Assembly: GCA_032871835.1 (NCBI GenBank) | Contig: CM065296.1 | Span: 13,780,001 to 13,844,000, forward strand | Reading direction: 5' to 3' | Source: Dipteronia dyeriana | Lineage: Eukaryota; Streptophyta; Magnoliopsida; Sapindales; Sapindaceae | Length of the DNA stretch: 64,000 nucleotides | Part shown: positions 11,601-23,868 of the stretch, piece by piece | Layout: each line of letters begins with the position of its first letter | How positions within the stretch are numbered: the stretch's first letter is position 1 | Position numbers and translations under genes: made by a program | Notes under the pieces: generated by a model | What the model was told of the DNA's origin: nothing | Seen by the model: only the letters and a program-made list of their open reading frames with translations | Databases searched by the model: none

Positions 11601-14600
11601 TCTATCTCAGGTAAGAGAATATGGCGGATGTAAAGTAACAAGCCGATCCACCGGTGGCTCTTAATAAGCTGGAATTAGGATCTGTCCCACTAAACTCAGC
11701 CAAGGCATTGAACTAAAAGGAAAACCAGATTTAACTGACTTCGAACACCTTTGTGCCACATCTAAATGGGTCGAGGGTGCCCCAAAACAATATTATTACC
11801 CACCACCTACAGCCTAAAAGTTTCACTGACTTTTCAGTTATGGTAAAATAAAATTTTCAGTATCAGAAGTTTGTAAACAATTTCAAAGATACCTTTAGAA
11901 AGATCATACCTTCAAAGATCCACCCAATTCTTCAAGAGAAGTATTCAATGATTTTTCCATATTGGTAGACTGGGAACCTGTCAATTTTTTTTTTATTTAA
12001 GTTTCCAATCATAATTGTGTTGGAGAACTCAAGGGAAAAATGAAACCAATATGAAGTACTACCAAGAGATTATGAAGAAAACATAAATGAGTAAACAAAA
12101 AATTTCCAGGATAGTCCACCGAATTGTTGTGCTGCTCTTGGACATATCTATTGTTAATACTATTATTTATCAGCATGCACAAAAAATAAACATGAAGGAA
12201 CAACACATGGGAAATCTGTATCTAATGAAGTTTACATGAGGACTATATCTAGCAATTCCCTTAATTACTTCAACCTGCACAACGGACAGATAGTTCATAT
12301 TCTACCATCCACATTTTGAAGCCCTTCTTTGGGTGGACCTTTCTGTGCAAGCTAGTCTTGGAGCCAATCACAACAAGAAAACAAAAAGGATGACAATCCT
12401 AACTCTTTGAAAGTTTTACCGGACAATATTCTCTGTTATGGAATTTCAGGTCAACTAATGATATAATTATGTTAAAGTGCTTAAATATTATTGTTGGGCC
12501 ATTTCCTTACCAACTCCAGCTTTTAGATCTGATGGTTACTAACAATAATTTTCCCATCATCAAGAAAATAAATTGGATCCTCAACGAGACAACTTTAATT
12601 ATCTGTGTTAGAAAGTTATAAGAGAAAAAAAAAGAGGTTGAGTACTCACCTGCAATGGGTTCATTCCCATATGAAGCACTTCCTTCTTTAAGAAACTGGA
12701 ACCCTAAATACCTTCAACATTTCGTTTGGCAATAACATGAGTTTATGTCAAATCTTTAAATAAAAAATGCACATAAAGAGAGAAGTAACAATAAAAACAA
12801 CAAAAACAAAAATTAAATAGACCACGAATTTATTCAGCATTCAGACCCACAAGCATGAATGAATGAAGAAATGTTTTTCATTTTACATGAATGAAGAAAT
12901 TTCCATCGTTCTGGATCAATCAACTTCATAATGCTGTAAAATTTCTGGTAGAAACTTACCAAGCTACCCCAAGGAAGCTGAATATGTAAAATACAGATTC
13001 CCAACCAAGATTCTGAATAAGGGGAGGGGCCAAGAGAAGCCTGCAAGAAATTTTAACATGAGAGGTATCTAGTGGACGAAATTTGAGCACTCATTTAACT
13101 CTATAGAACTGCACATACAGTTATCAGACCTCAAATCAATTGATGACTGCTTTACTTGGTTTGGCAGGTACTACGGATGTCATTACAGATTACTTAAATA
13201 AGATTTTCAGCACTCATTTCAGGCCAACTTAAAAATGAATCAGAAGCAAATTATCCCCAAGAGAGTTAAATCATTTATGGACCTTTGGCAATCAAAGAAA
13301 ATCATATGGACACAACTACAAGCATAACAGAATATGACGAAATTTAATGGCTGGATAAAGAAAACAAATTATTGTTCTTTACAACACTAAAAGAACACAA
13401 AAACTTAGACATTTATATCTTTGCAAAGCCAATAATTCTTTCTTGAAAGTTCATTACTCAGTGGTTAGAAGTTCAACAACGCGATTTTTAAAACCTTCTT
13501 GATTAAACCAGCTATCAAGCATTTACTACAAATGAAGACAAGTGTTTATTGACCAAACACCGTATTCCAACAAAACATACCCTGCAACACTTCCTACACT
13601 CAGTCCGCTAAACACAAATGATACAGCACGTGAGCGTTCCTCCAAAGGTATCAACCTGCATGTGGAGTTGCAAAACAGCCGATCAAGAGGGGAGCAAAAG
13701 AAGAACCATTTATTGGCTCTTTGTAAAGTGCAAAGATATACAATTAATTTAATATTATGTTGGCAGACAAAACAAGTACCAATACAATGATAACATTTAA
13801 CACAGGTGAAGTTAGACCAGCATACTTTACAATCCCATATTTAATAGACGATAACAAAGTGAAAATCTTAAGAGAATGCCACACAATTAAAGGCAGTTTA
13901 ACAACCGGACAGACGGGAGGCAGCGGTGACAACAGCTTTTGACAATATTGATCCATACATTCATTTTAAGTTGGCAATATTGGCTGCAAAATTGTGTGGC
14001 ATAACAATAAATGGCAAAATTGTGTGGCATAACAATATATGGCAAAATTATATGGCATAACAAAATTGTGTGGCTACAATCATTTTTAACACGTTATTGC
14101 AATTTGTTTATATTCAAGCTTCCAAAAGAAAATGCCACACAAACATTTTCAAAAAAAGTTTCCAACAGTTTTCACTGTTAAACTGTGTTATGCTGAAAGA
14201 AGGGACATCCAAGTTTTAGGATTAAAACCAATGAAACCAAAAATAAATGTATGTAAAAAGGATAACGCAATTAGAACTAAAATACAACCCATATCATGGT
14301 TCCAGACTACTTTGTATTTCATACATGCCTGGCAATAAGATCAGTTGCAGCCGATGGGGAAACACCTTCTCCTATTCCAACCTAGATATAGAAGAGAAGA
14401 AAAGAAAATTCTTGTTATATTATATAAAACCTAGTCAACATTCAAGACATTTAACTCGGAGCAGGATGACTGTATGAAACAGAGAGAAAGTTCATTAAAT
14501 TATCATGCGTAATCCATCAATGAAAAAGATGATCCACTCATAAAAAATTCAGCAAGAAAACTAACAGGTTATAAAGATACATTGCAAAGGGTTGAAATGT

Positions 14601-16195
14601 AAAAGGCGTTCATTCAAGTTGGACTGAACAATTGAAGTTAGACCTACATACCAAAATCCTTGAAAAAACTAGTCCAGGCATAAATCCAGCAACAAGGGGC
14701 ACAAGTGCTGTAGCCAAGGACCAAGTCAGTACTCCAATCTGAAGAACTCTTCTGCAACAAAATATAACAAGTGAACATGATGTATGTATCAGATTACCTC
14801 ACTAGCCCCCAAAATTAACAAAGAAAAACTTCTGTTGCAGTAATCTCTATAAATCTTCGCTGACATTTAACAAAATTGTAGTATTTCTTATATTTAGATT
14901 TTAATTATACAAGAAATTAAAATCATATCCATCTATGGTGTCCAATTTAATCACCTTCCGTTTTAAGCGGATCATTGTTTATTGCAATACTAGAAGTCTC
15001 AGCTGCTACTGTGATTCGACTTGATTTCAATAAATCACTAGTTTGGGTTCCATATAATGATATACATATAACCAGCTACATCTTCAGAAAGTAAGCTAAA
15101 AAGGTAGTTGCGAAAACAGGCCCACAAATGAAAATGCTTCTTTTTTCTATAACATAGTTTTATTCTAGATTTTTTTCCTCTAATATATAATAATTTACTG
15201 CTACTAGATGTCTATCTAGGGCTGATGCATAGTGCATGTGAACAATGACCATAGTTTAATTATCTCTTTGTGCAATTCAAGTTCAAGGCATCTAACTTAT
15301 CCCTAACCTTTGTAACTAAAATCAACATACTTTTTCCCTTTTTTTGTGGTCGATCAATGACTAATAAATCTTTTCATTGCATGTTTAGATGGAGAGACGT
15401 GATCAAAATAATTATAAGGCCAATGAAAACTAACCTCCCACCAAATACCTTGGCAAGCCATCCCCCAGGCAGTTGACTCAATGCATAACCCCAAAAGAAA
15501 GATGATTGAACCAATCCAGCCACCGATGAACTCCACCCAAATTGGTGTGACATTGGAATAATAGCAACACTCATGTTCACCTACATGATTCAATAAACAA
15601 AATACAATTTTGCCAACACCATACACAAAAAGCTCAATAAAGAAACAAGCACACTTTATATCTACTATCTTCATCCAAAATTACTCTACAACTCGGAAAA
15701 TAGAAAATCTATTCAAAACACAAAAAAGTTCGTTTGTAGATTCAAAACACGTAAACTATTTGTAGAAATTCCTAAGAGAAAGTGGAAACAAGCAACTACC
15801 TTGTCCATGTTACAGATAACAAAAGCGAGCGAAGTAGTTCCAATAAGTTTATATCTTTCTGGTATATTCTTCCATGGCGGCCAATTCCACTCAGAATCCA
15901 CTTGACCCGACCCGCTCAAGTGACCCAATTCACCCTCAGAGTCCGAAACCGAACTCGCTTGATCGAGTTCATCCACTCGTAACCCAGTAAGCACTCCATC
16001 AAACTTATCCGTTTCTTTGACATTCTCTTTCTCTTTGATGATACACCAAACTCGACAACTCAAGCAACGCTTAGAAGGTAACAAATGAAAACGAGGATGG
16101 TTCAACGAAATGGGGTTGTTAAAGATCAAGCTCTTCGAGCTCGTACTGTGAGAGATAAGACAAAAGTTGTCTGCTCTCACTGTAAATTTCGCCAT
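8604..16195 (-). CDS. PHT4-family anion/phosphate transporter, chloroplast-targeted (ANTR6/PHT4;3-like)
   Basis: A major facilitator superfamily transporter of the plant PHT4 (SLC17-like) group, which moves phosphate across plastid membranes. Exons, first to last: 15800-16195, 15435-15580, 14652-14751, 14329-14381, 13581-13655, 12960-13040, 12650-12711, 11910-11977, 10879-10994, 10322-10358, 9905-10000, 9685-9826, 9514-9566, 8797-8883, 8604-8705. They sum to 1614 bases (537 codons plus stop) with every phase matching. Residues 1 to about 60 are Ser/Asn-rich and basic, like a transit peptide. The membrane core shows NMSVAIIPMSHQFGW, GWALSQLPGGW-like (GYALSQLPGGW), VGIGEGVSPSAATDLIAR, HFCGSWGHYTCLSWLPTYF and GITNTVGAVPGIVGVALTGY, all strongly conserved in PHT4. 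Intron 4 uses a GC donor, and exon 7 uses an unusual AAG acceptor. Family is very likely; PHT4;3 is my best recollection among paralogues. The gene appears intact. Confidence 0.93.
13968..14085. repeat. About 27-bp tandem repeat inside PHT4 intron 4
   Basis: Units of the type TGGCAAAATTGTGTGGCATA occur about four times with small changes, ending in a shortened unit. They lie between exons 4 and 5 of the transporter gene, in the intron that uses the GC donor. No coding role. Confidence 0.8.
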
Positions 16196-18413
16196 TCGTT
16201 TTCGTCCTGCAAAGTGAAAGGATCAATGAGAGTCGTGCTGTTTCTTTTTCTTCTTTTCTACGTTTCGTGTGATGGGTCAGTGTTGAAGAAGAGGGAAAGC
16301 GGTGGCAATTAGCGTTCTCGAGGACTTGAGGTGGCCACGAAAGGTCTGGCTTGTGGCTCCGATTTAACTTAAAATTTGGAATCTGTTCGAATATTTTCAA
16401 GTTGAAAGACAAGAAAATAGCCTTCCCTTAAGTTTTGAGCCCCTCTAATTTTTATTTTTTGTAAAAATGTCTTTTATTAGTTGGTTTTACAATATTACCC
16501 TCTTAGTTATTTATTTTAAAATTACCAAGTTGCCCTCCTTTATTCCCTAAAGCCTATAACATTACCAAACTGCCCACCCTCCTTCAGTTAACCCTTATTC
16601 CCTTTAAACTTGAAAAAATCCCCAAATTCAAAAATCACCAACTGAATTGCTAAAGAAGAAGAAAACAATTGTTGATGAAGAAGCCCAGAAGACGAAAAAG
16701 AAGACGAAGAACAAAAAGAAGAAGACGGGTAGAAGAGTTGTTGTCTATTGATTGAGAAAAGAAAAAGCCCAGAAGAAGAACGAGAAGAAAAAGAAGGAAA
16801 AGAAGAAGAAGAAGAAAAACAGAGGCGACTCTACAGAGAAGAACAGAGATAGGGTTTCTTCATTACCCATAAATTTGGTTTTGGGTTTCTTCATTATCTT
16901 TAGGACTTACCTGTAGATACGTTTTTAGCACACTTGGAACATGAATGGTTTCATTTTGTGGAGAGTACCATTTTTGTTATTATGGTCAAAGTTCAATCAG
17001 AGTACTAGTTTCATTTTGAGTGTTTACCTTCCGCGATTGTATTTACTCTTTTGAAAATAAAAAAAACCAAGGAGATAAGTACTCGAGTAGCTTATATTCA
17101 TACGTGTTGGAATAATTGGATTTGATGAGTTATGTTCTGATGATTTTACTATAATTAATCCGATAAGTTTCTGGACATTTGGGTTTATTAGTTGTTCTTT
17201 AGATATTTATTAATGTCATTGGATGTACATAATCTTTGATTTTAGCAAACTAATATCTGCTTGTACAGATTTGCTAAAAAGATACATGTAATTTTTTGAG
17301 AAGTGGACATTTTTGTTTTTTGAAACTTAGGAAATGTTATTTTCTTCCATTCCCACTATGTTTAATGATTGGGAATGATGTTGATATTGATTTTGTTTAT
17401 TTTCATGTTTGTTGTATGAGGTGTTGTATGTTGGGGACGTTTCTGTTGCTATGGTTCTGGTTTCTCGTTTTCTTCATGTTTGTTTTTCTAAGGCCAGGGA
17501 ATTAGAGGTGTGGCATTGGCATCACACAATTCACACTTCAATTCTGGGGACATTCTAAAGGATGCTTATATTTGACCACTTTAATTGAGCACAGTCAAGT
17601 CTTCAATACTTATATATTTTCCTTAATTTGGGCGTGTGCAATAATAGTTTTAGTGACAGAATTGTAATAATGTCATAATTTTGTGTCATACTTGTAAAAG
17701 CATTAGGAAAAAATATCTTACAATAGTGAATGCGTTTAATGTCTCTTTTATAGTTTTGGAAAATTAGGATTCTATAATTAATTGGAAGCTAGAGATACTC
17801 GGATAGTTTAAGTAACATAAGAAGTTGGTTTATTTTTATAGAATTTGAGATTTATAGTGATGTAACTATTTGAATGCAGACTTTTGACATTTCGAATTAT
17901 TCAGAGAGTTGCACAGTCTATTGTTACAAGAGAAGTAGTCATTTAGATATAAGGAAGTAATGGGACTTAAATGAGAAAGTTTTAGGAGATATAAAACTGT
18001 GTTGGTATGGGGGTAAATGAGAAACTAAGGAAATAAAATCGGATGCATTGAGAATGTGGAATTACATGCATTTGGGATGTGCATGTAACTGCTTTTTTTT
18101 TATGCATATATTGTTGTCACACTTGATGGTTATATATAGTTGTTTGTTTTCTATTAGTAGAATCCTGTATGAATTAATTGATTATGTGAAATTCTACAAT
18201 CCATAAAATCAAAGGAGTTAAACTTCCAACCTTGAACATCATCATTTTGCATGATATTTAGGAAACGAAACTTGGGACATCTTTTCACATGATAGATGGA
18301 AAACTTTGATCATTTGGATATATGCCTTTTGGAAAATAAAGGTGTTTGAGGTAGATGATATTTTTTTTAATGTTCTTTTGTGTCTCGTGTTTTTTGGTGG
18401 GGATGAAACGATG
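16196..18413. other. Upstream of the PHT4 gene, then degraded transposon-like DNA
   Basis: The first few hundred bases hold the 5' leader and promoter of the minus-strand transporter gene. From about 16680 to 16830 there is a purine-rich GAAGAAGA tract. Near 17290-17330 a stretch containing TTTTTGAGAAGTGGACATTT also occurs near 25468-25495 in the same orientation. It resembles the terminal sequence of plant Mutator-like elements, but I could not define an element end. No gene is supported. Confidence 0.45.
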
Positions 18414-18654
18414 TTTTGGGTTGCATTATCGTTGTGTTGTCATTGTTTCATTGTGTTGTCATTTACCTTATCGTTGGTGGGGATGAAGCGTTGTTTTAGC
18501 ATGTTTACCAGAGCCATATGCGACTTCAGAAGTGACTTTGATGAAGTCGCTTTAGAAGTCGCATAGCATTCATCCTCATTTGTCAAAGTGTTTACCCGAG
18601 CCATATATGACTTCAGAAGGGACTTTGGTGAAGTTGCTTTAGAAGTTGCATTGT

Positions 18655-18900
18655 TCCCGGCTTTAAAGTGCAATTCCCAGGCTTGAAGTAAACATTTCTG
18701 GGCTTGAAAGTCCAATTTCTAGGCTTGAAATCAAATTTACGAGCCTGAACAAAAGGGTTCCCGAGTTTGAAAGGAAGGATTCTCAGGCTTGGAATCCAAT
18801 TCTCAGGCTTGAATTCCAATTCTCGAGCTTGAAAGGAAGGATTTCCGGGCTTGAAATCGAAATCCCAGGCCTGAAATACAATTCTTGGGATTTAAAATTG
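18655..18900. repeat. Subterminal array of CCCGGGCTTGAAA-like units
   Basis: About ten or more degenerate units read TTCCCGGGCTTGAAA or TTCTCAGGCTTGAAT, spaced by roughly 20-30 bases. The inverse form occurs at 21846-21990. In autonomous DNA transposons such clustered subterminal motifs are often transposase-binding sites. That role is inferred here. Confidence 0.7.
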
Positions 18901-19158
18901 ATTTTTTTTATCTTGGATTTTCTTAACTTGGCAGAGGTCGGAAAGTGCATTTATTGTTGTTCGCTAGCAAGTTTTTAGAGATATTTAAAACATATAATGA
19001 CTTGCAAATAAATATTGTCATTATAGTATTCTTCTTCTGTATTGTTTGTATTAATATAAATACTCTGTTCCTATTCAATTGTCTCATTTTCTCTTAACAT
19101 CATTAAATCAATAGTTTTTTCTTAAGTGTTAATTTAATTTTGTTTTGTTATTAAACAG

Positions 19159-19521
19159 ATGCCTATTAATCCCAACGAAAAACTCTGATGGTTCCCAAAC
19201 CATAAAGATTGGATCAACACAACAATAAACTCGCAAAACAAGTGTTATCTCATTAGGGATTTGAAGGATATCCTACTTCATTGTGGCATGCTTGAAAAGT
19301 TTAAGGAAGGGCCGTTTGGCCATTACTTGGAATTGGTCTAACCCTTGGTCATTCATGGCATGCTCATCTACAACCTTCTAAAAACTGAGATTATTTTTCT
19401 CGACCGACAAAAGGATGATGAAATGTGGTTTGGATTAGGGAGACAAAAGGCTCGTTTTGGGAAAGATGAGTTTTATATGTTGAGTGGGTTAAACATGGGC
19501 CCCATTCCTGGAGATTTCTAG
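19159..19521 (+). pseudogene. DUF1985-like (Ulp1-associated) coding relic
   Basis: One frame of 121 codons runs from ATG 19159 to TAG 19521. It shows the order LKDILLHCGML, FGHYLEL, DDEMWFGLG, ARFGKDEFYMLSGLNMG, which matches the plant DUF1985 pattern (small globular domain, DEMWF then RFG.EF..LSGL). At least two internal stops interrupt it (TGA near 19186, TAA at 19339-19341). The C-terminal Ulp1/C48 protease region expected downstream is absent; tandem repeats follow instead. It is a non-functional cargo gene of the surrounding element. Confidence 0.65.
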
Positions 19522-19686
19522 AAAAAAAGGTGTCAACGGTTCTATAGCGAGTAGATATTTCAATGAAAAACGGTCGACAGGTGAATTGTTGTTGCCACAT
19601 TGAAACAACTCACGGACACAGAGGGTGAAGACTCTCTATGGCGTACATATTAGTGAATGTGGAATACTATTAATGGCGTACAAATA

Positions 19687-21092
19687 CTAATTCTTGGGCT
19701 TAAGGAATGTGGAATTCAAATTTTAAATTATTTACCTTCGTTTTTTTTAAGGAATTTAAAGTGGGGAATCTTCACCATACAAATTTCCCTTCATTTAAAT
19801 TTTGTTGGAACTCCTAAACTAACCCGGAAAACAAAACACCATTACCCCTACACCTCACCATCCAATCTTCCCACTATTATCCTACTATTGCCACAAATTG
19901 TGATAAAGGTCCCCCGACCTATCAAGGATATGGACTTTTGAAGCCGGTTTTCGGACTGAGATCCATCTCCAATGGAAGGCCACCGAGTGAGGTTACCTCC
20001 TGCTATTTCTGAAAAAATAATTAAAAACTTAGAAAAAAAGTATAATTAAATGAGAAATGCATTCTATAAAGCCTAGAAATTCACGGTTCCCGAGATTCAA
20101 AAACTAATTCTCATGCCTCAAATACTAATTTCTTGGCTTAAGGAATGTGGAATTAAAATTTTAAATTATTTTCCTTTAATTTTTTTAAAAGAATTTAAAG
20201 ATGGGAAACTTCACCCTTCATTTTTTTTTTGGGACTCCTAAACTAACCCGGAAAAAAAAACACCATTACCCTTACACCTCACTATCCAATCTTCCCACTA
20301 TTATCCTACCATTTCCACCAATTGTGGTAAAGGTCCCCCAAACCTATTAAGGACATGGACTTTTGAAGTTGGTTTCCGGATCGAGATCCATCTCCAATGG
20401 AAGACCAGTAGGCCACCGCGTGAGGTTATCTACCGTGGTGTTTGAAAAATAATTAAAAACGTAGAAAAAATATAATTAAATGAGAAATTCATTCTACGAA
20501 GCCCAGGAATTCACGGATCTCGGGTTTCAAAAACTAATTCCCAGACTTAAGGAATGTGGAATATATATTTTAAATTATTTTCCTTTATTTTTTTTAGGAA
20601 TTTAAAGGTGGAAAACTTCACCATACCAATTTCCCTTCATTTTTTTTTTCAGACTCCTAAACTAACCTGGGAAAAAAAAACACCATTACCCCTACACCTC
20701 ACCATCTAATCTTCCCACTATTATCCATCATTACCACAAATTATGGTAAAGGTCCTCGACCTATCAAGGACTTGGACTTTTGAAGTTGGTTTCCGAACCG
20801 GGATCCATCTCCAATGAAAGGCCACAGCGTGAGGTTACCTCATGCGGTATCCGAAAAATAATTAAAAAAGTAAAAAATATATAATTAAATGAGAAATGCA
20901 TTCTATGAAGCCCGGGAATTCACGGATCTCAGGCTTCATAAATTAATTCCCAGGCTTAAGGAATGTGTAATTTAAATTTTAAATTATTTTCATTTTTTTT
21001 AAGGAATTTAAAGGTGAGAAACTTCATCATACCAATTTCCTTTCATTTAAATTATTTTGGAAATCCTAAACTAACCCGGAAAATAAAACACC
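19687..21092. repeat. Tandem repeat, period 409-438 bp, about 3.4 copies
   Basis: The anchor CTTAAGGAATGTG begins near 19699, 20137, 20546 and 20955, giving periods of 438, 409 and 409. Each copy repeats, in order, AAATTTTAAATTATTT, CTCCTAAACTAACC, ACACCATTACCC, CACCTCACCATCC-like and TCCATCTCCAATGGAAG blocks. The fourth copy breaks off near 21092 after AACCCGGAAAATAAAACACC. The repeat is non-coding and sits between the DUF1985 relic and the right inverted arm. Confidence 0.85.
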
Positions 21093-22305
21093 ATAATAAG
21101 TTAAGCTTGAGAAATAACTCATAAGTTAAGCTTGGGAATAACCCATATGTTAAGCTCAGACAAATAAACAAACAGAAACGTATGGCACATTAGAGGTTTC
21201 CATACCAAGTCCAGCTAAAATTTTACTACATAACATTTAAATTAGACAAATAAAACAAAAGCAACATGATGTTTTACTTAAGTCTTTCAGATATCTACGG
21301 TTTTGTTCATCAGTCATCACACAAAAGACCAGTTTATGAACATGAAGGCCATGTAGTGATTTGAATCATCATCACTTGAAACTTTTCATGCCACTGCCTG
21401 CTCATACGATACCGGACTTTCCATGCTTGATACATATATTCTTACTGGCAGGTATGCAAATCCATGCAGTTATAGGAATAGAAATGTTACAAGAATTTAT
21501 CACCTCAGTTCATATTATAGATTAAAACAATATATACTTTCAAAATTAGCAAGATAATAAGTAAAAATTAGCAACATAACATAGATTAAAACAATATATA
21601 TATTCTAAATCAAGTACATTCTAATAGAACAACATAGATTATTAGATCACGAATTAAAATGGGTTTTTGTATGAAGTATACCTCACAGTCATCCAGTTGT
21701 ACATCTGTTGCGACTTCTGCACCTACAGTTGTACTAAATCAGTTATACATATCAACATATACAAGATTACGAAATAGATTTTTAAACGTAAAGGACATAT
21801 TATTTCAAAGTGGAAATAGAAGAAAACAACTATAAGATCGGTTTTAAGCCCGAGAGTTGGACTTTAAAGCTCGGGAGATACACTTTGAAGCCCAAGAATT
21901 GGACTTTGAAGCCCGAGAGTTAGACTTTGAAGCCAGGGAGTGGGAGTTTAAAGCATGGGAGGTGGGCTTTCATACCCGGGGTGAAAAGATGAAAATATGG
22001 ATAGAATGATATGCGACTTCATAAGCGATTTCGTTCAAGTCACTTCTAAAGTCGCATATTGATCAAGTGAGGATTCTACATATAGGCAGGATTCCCGGGC
22101 TTCAAAATCTTAAAATCAAGCTCATATCGAAGGGATTTCAAGCCATATACATGGATGATTTCAAACCATGTCTATTAAGGTGAATAAGAAACATAAAATG
22201 ACATTGGCAATGTAATATGTTACATGACAACACAACGACAATGCAACATCAAAATAGTGCTCATAATCATAGCTTGCAGCAAACTAAAACAGTTAAAACT
22301 TCCAA

Positions 22306-23865
22306 CACTACAAAAATGGTCTTTTTCGACGGCTAAATACCGTCGAAAAAGACGATTTCCCTTCCGAAATACGTTTTTTCGACGAGAAAAGGCAGTCGGA
22401 GGTCGTCACAAATACGCTCATCGCAATCGCAAATAACAATTTACTGACGAGCTATCACAAATATGACCATTTCCGACAGTCAAGGCCGTCGGAAAAAATA
22501 AAAATGCCGTCGGTAATAATAATTAGAGGTGGTCAAAATTGCTAGTATTTCTGACGGCTTATCTTTATTTCCGACGGGGATTGGCCGTGGGAAAAAGTTT
22601 GATGAAAAAAAATGACGCACGCCACATCACTCCTTCGCCCAGCTACATTTCATGTGGTTTGAACCCGTGACCTGATAGATAGTAAAAATTACTCTTACGG
22701 TTTTGCTATAACTTTATATTTGACATTTTTTACATACTATTTATATATAAGCTATTGATATGTTAATTAAATATATTTTTTTGTACAATATTTAAATATA
22801 ACTAATGATATTGTTTTAGAAAATAATATTTTTAATAAAATATTTCCCTTATCTAATAGGAAATTACATTTTCCTACCTTATCTTGAAATAAGATACGTA
22901 TATTATATTCTTGTTGATTTTATTTTTTATAATTAACATTTTGTTAAAAAAATTAATAATTTAAACTTATTTCAGTAAAATTTATAATTACTTTGTATGA
23001 TAAACAAATAGATATTAAATAAAATTATTAGAGTTTTTTTTTTCAAAAAAAATGATATAGTAGTGTCATTAAACATAATTATAAATATCTAAATACTCTT
23101 GTAATTACTAATAATTTTGCTATATTTTATATTTATTTAATTTAGTTAGATATACACATAAAGTAGTCTTCTTATTAACCCTATTGTTTTGTTCCTAAAG
23201 TCTGGTCCCTATTGTCTAATTTTCTTACAGTGATCACCATAATTTTTTTTTTTTTTTTTTTACATTAGCTATGACATATTATTTGAAAAATTCAAAATTA
23301 AACCAAAAAAATTGACGAAAAATTTGACAGAATGATTTTGCTAAAAAAATAGTGATAAATAAAAAATAACATATATAGTGATACATTTAAAATATTGATC
23401 TACAAGTCACATTTTTTTGTAGTGGATAAATTATAAAATAAATTCCATTATAATTTATTAATTAATATTATAATAACAAATTAATAATTTTTTCAATGAC
23501 AATGCCATAACAAATAATATAGAAAATAGTACTACATTTTTGATAGCGTAATTGCCATTAAAATTAATTTGAATTATATTTTATCATTTCCAACGGCACC
23601 AAAAATACCATCGAAAATGTGGGATATTTCTAACGGTGACATTTCCGACGGCACAAAAAATACCGTCGGAAATATTGTATTACTTTTTCCATATTTCCGA
23701 CGGCATAAAGACTATTTTCGACGGTTATTCGACCGTCAGAACTGTGGTATTATATTTTGACTCATTTTCGACGGCTCTAATATGGCTGTCGGAAAATGTA
23801 CTATTTCCGACGGCAATTAGCGCCGTCGGAAATAGTTCGTCACTAATAGACATTTTTTTGTAGTG
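22306..23865. mobile_element. Non-autonomous CACTA element, 1560 bp, with 3-bp target duplication
   Basis: The element starts CACTACAAAAATGG and ends in the inverse, TTTTTTTGTAGTG. It is flanked by CAA on both sides (22303-22305 and 23866-23868), the 3-bp target duplication expected of CACTA elements. Both subterminal regions are packed with hairpin modules of the type TTTCCGACGGC...GCCGTCGGAAA. The interior is AT-rich with no transposase. An extra internal terminus-like sequence (TTTTTTTGTAGTG, about 23412-23424) hints at a composite origin. It lies immediately beyond the right arm of the Mutator-like remnant. Confidence 0.92.
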
Positions 23866-23868
23866 CAA

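Larger units (their letters stand above)
18414..22256 (+). mobile_element. Mutator-like element remnant with inverted subterminal arrays
   Basis: The flanks are inverted copies in matching order. From outside to inside on the left: a TTGTGTTGTCAT block (18430-18470), two copies of an AAGTCGC palindromic block (18515-18650), and an array based on CCCGGGCTTGAAA (18655-18900). On the right the order is reversed: TTTGAAGCCCGAG array (21846-21990), AAGTCGC block (22011-22058), ATGACAACACAACGAC (22225-22240). Between them are a DUF1985-like coding relic and a 409-438-bp tandem repeat. In plants, DUF1985 with Ulp1-type proteases is carried by Mutator-like elements, which supports the class. No transposase was found and neither the outer ends nor a 9-bp target duplication could be fixed. 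The limits given are those of the inverted homology that I can see. Confidence 0.6.

Noticed and set aside
11360..11800. Possible exon or inserted element in the PHT4 intron 8
   Set aside because: Direct phrases such as CTTAAT..GCTGGAATTA occur twice, but there is no conserved coding frame and no element ends; left as intron.
18655..18900. CRISPR-like spaced repeats
   Set aside because: Repeats are degenerate, the spacers are short and similar, and the context is a plant transposon; not a CRISPR array.
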